Source: an uncultured Hyphomicrobiales bacterium
Lineage (GTDB): Bacteria > Pseudomonadota > Alphaproteobacteria > Rhizobiales > Beijerinckiaceae
Assembly: GCA_903916165.1 (NCBI GenBank)
Contig: CAIWVR010000208.1
Span: 1 to 7,481 of the forward strand
Direction: 5' to 3'
Length of the DNA: 7,481 nt
This document shows positions 6,859 to 7,481 of this stretch, piece by piece (positions within the stretch are counted from its first letter, which is position 1; each line of letters starts with the position of its first letter). Position numbers and translations under genes: made by a program. The notes below the pieces were generated by a model that had not been told where the DNA came from, did no database searches, and was given only the letters and a program-made list of their open reading frames with translations.

Positions 6859-7233
6859 GTGGAAAAGCAGGCAGGCTCAATTGAGCCATCAGATTTGAAA
6901 GAGGTTGCCGGCTTGGTCAAGCAGGCCGCCCATGTCATCGACCAGATGATGTCCCTCAACACCTCCATAGATCTTGCGGCGGCCAATGCGGTTTCGCAAT
7001 ATCGCAAAGATGCGCAGGCTGCTGCGGAGGCCGCGCAGCTTCTGGTATCTCGTGCGCGCTCGGAGGACGGCGACCGTGATTCACTGATCTCGTCTCTGAC
7101 CTCCCGGGTCGAAGAGCTTGAGGAATTGGTCAGCCGGCAGAAGGGGGAGATCGAGGCGCTGCGCCTGCTGGTCTGGCCCAATGCAACCGGGTTGCACGCC
7201 AGGACATCAAGGGGCCCCCGCCCCCCAAAGTAA
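6859..7233 (+). CDS. Short coiled-coil protein of unknown function, paralogue B
   Basis: Not recognised as a named family. From the GTG at 6859 it has 124 residues. Residues 12-52 (SDLKE to YRKDA) match the helical block of the upstream gene product without gaps, sharing Leu-Val, Ala-Ala, Ile, Met, Asn, Ala-Ala, Ala-Val and Tyr at the same spacing. A coiled coil follows at about 73-105 (VEELEELV), then a short basic, proline-containing tail. It lacks the longer C-terminal helix of A. The start is uncertain: 6859 lies past the terminator-like structure and just before the conserved block, but its ribosome site is only a loose GGGGCGG. A GTG at 6751 would add 36 residues translated through the hairpins, with no ribosome site and unconvincing composition. 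Expression may depend on read-through from gene A or an unseen promoter. Confidence 0.65.
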   Translation: MEKQAGSIEPSDLKEVAGLVKQAAHVIDQMMSLNTSIDLAAANAVSQYRKDAQAAAEAAQLLVSRARSEDGDRDSLISSLTSRVEELEELVSRQKGEIEALRLLVWPNATGLHARTSRGPRPPK

Positions 7234-7277
7234 CAAAATGTGTTGTATTAACTTTTTTTGATGTTACAGTAAGATCC

Positions 7278-7295
7278 CGGATGTAATTTCATCCG
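7278..7295. other. Small hairpin upstream of the structured RNA segment
   Basis: CGGATG-TAATTT-CATCCG forms a 6-bp perfect stem with a 6-nt loop, followed at once by CTATAG (7296-7301), which resembles a -10 element. It could be an operator or part of a promoter region. No matching -35 is visible 17 bp upstream. Confidence 0.3.
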
Positions 7296-7301
7296 CTATA
7301 G

Positions 7302-7441
7302 TGATTTAATCCAATCAACGGATTCATCCCCCAAGAGATCCGTGAGGAGCAGCCCTGGTACCTCTGATTGCTGCCGCGATCCGGTACAGGAAACTCTTGT
7401 CTCCGAACCCGCCCCGCATCGACATGCCGGGCGGGTTTTTT
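7302..7441 (+). ncRNA. Candidate structured small RNA or leader RNA
   Basis: No open frame fits, but the plus strand folds well. ACGGAT/ATCCGT (7318-7323 with 7338-7343) forms a 6-bp stem. A longer arm follows at 7354-7390: CCTG(G)TACC pairs with GGTACAGG with one bulge, enclosing GATTGC-TGCC-GCGATC with a 4-nt loop, so 14 bp in all. An AAGAG (7333-7337) could also pair with CTCTT (7394-7398). The segment ends in a strong terminator. The start is set only by a -10-like CTATAG at 7296 and is approximate. It matches no riboswitch, SRP, tmRNA or RNase P RNA motif known to me. It could also be a leader of a gene beyond the window. Confidence 0.45.
7406..7441 (+). terminator. Strong intrinsic terminator
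   Basis: AACCCGCCC (7406-7414) pairs with GGGCGGGTT (7429-7437). Inside, after a C-C mismatch, GCAT pairs with ATGC around a CGAC loop, and six Ts follow (7436-7441). It reads only on the plus strand and lies about 170 bp past the last coding stop, which implies a separate transcript ending here or a long 3' UTR. Confidence 0.9.
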
Positions 7442-7481
7442 GTCTCAATGATATGATGAGGGACCAAGGCCGCGAGGCCGA

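Noticed and set aside
6099..7181. A 360-codon open frame on the minus strand opposite both coiled-coil genes
   Set aside because: Its product is Ser/Arg/Ala-rich with no recognisable domain, it crosses the terminator-like region, and the plus-strand frames show mutual similarity and a good ribosome site. It is most likely a GC-rich shadow frame.
7237..7252. A third CtrA half-site (TTAAC at 7248-7252)
   Set aside because: The required upstream TTAA at 7-bp spacing is AATG, so only a half-site is present.
7230..7259. Possible terminator after paralogue B (AACA/TGTT stem before seven Ts)
   Set aside because: The stem is only four AT-rich base pairs and is separated from the T-run by eight bases; too weak to call.

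Overview
The window looks like part of a GC-rich alphaproteobacterial chromosome. Support for this comes from the GC-rich codon use, a TTAA-N7-TTAAC motif of the CtrA type in an AT-rich promoter, and the style of the enzymes. The exact genus cannot be read from the sequence. No rRNA, tRNA, CRISPR array, insertion sequence or phage gene was seen.

Positions 1-5023 hold a surface-polysaccharide precursor locus. A partial mannose-1-phosphate guanylyltransferase gene (manC-like, minus strand, running off the left edge) makes GDP-mannose. Divergent from it lie a UDP-glucuronate decarboxylase gene (UDP-xylose synthesis) and a small DXD glycosyltransferase of the GT32-like type. These run tail-to-tail, 7 bp apart, into a minus-strand gmd-fcl operon that converts GDP-mannose to GDP-L-fucose. 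Together the genes supply GDP-mannose, GDP-L-fucose and UDP-xylose, plus one transferase, for an exopolysaccharide, capsule or O-antigen that probably contains fucose and xylose.

Positions 5024-6024 hold an AT-rich divergent promoter region, then a beta-class carbonic anhydrase gene with a twin-arginine signal, closed by a clear intrinsic terminator.

Positions 6025-7233 hold two small genes of unknown function. Their products share an ungapped 41-residue N-terminal helical block followed by a coiled coil, so they look like diverged tandem paralogues. The first is preceded by one exact and one near-exact CtrA-type box in inverted orientation, and the two genes are separated by a terminator-like structure. 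Positions 7234-7481 carry no recognisable gene but do hold a strongly structured segment ending in a textbook terminator, a candidate small RNA or leader. The paralogue pair with its CtrA-like control region and the structured RNA are the least explained parts of the window.
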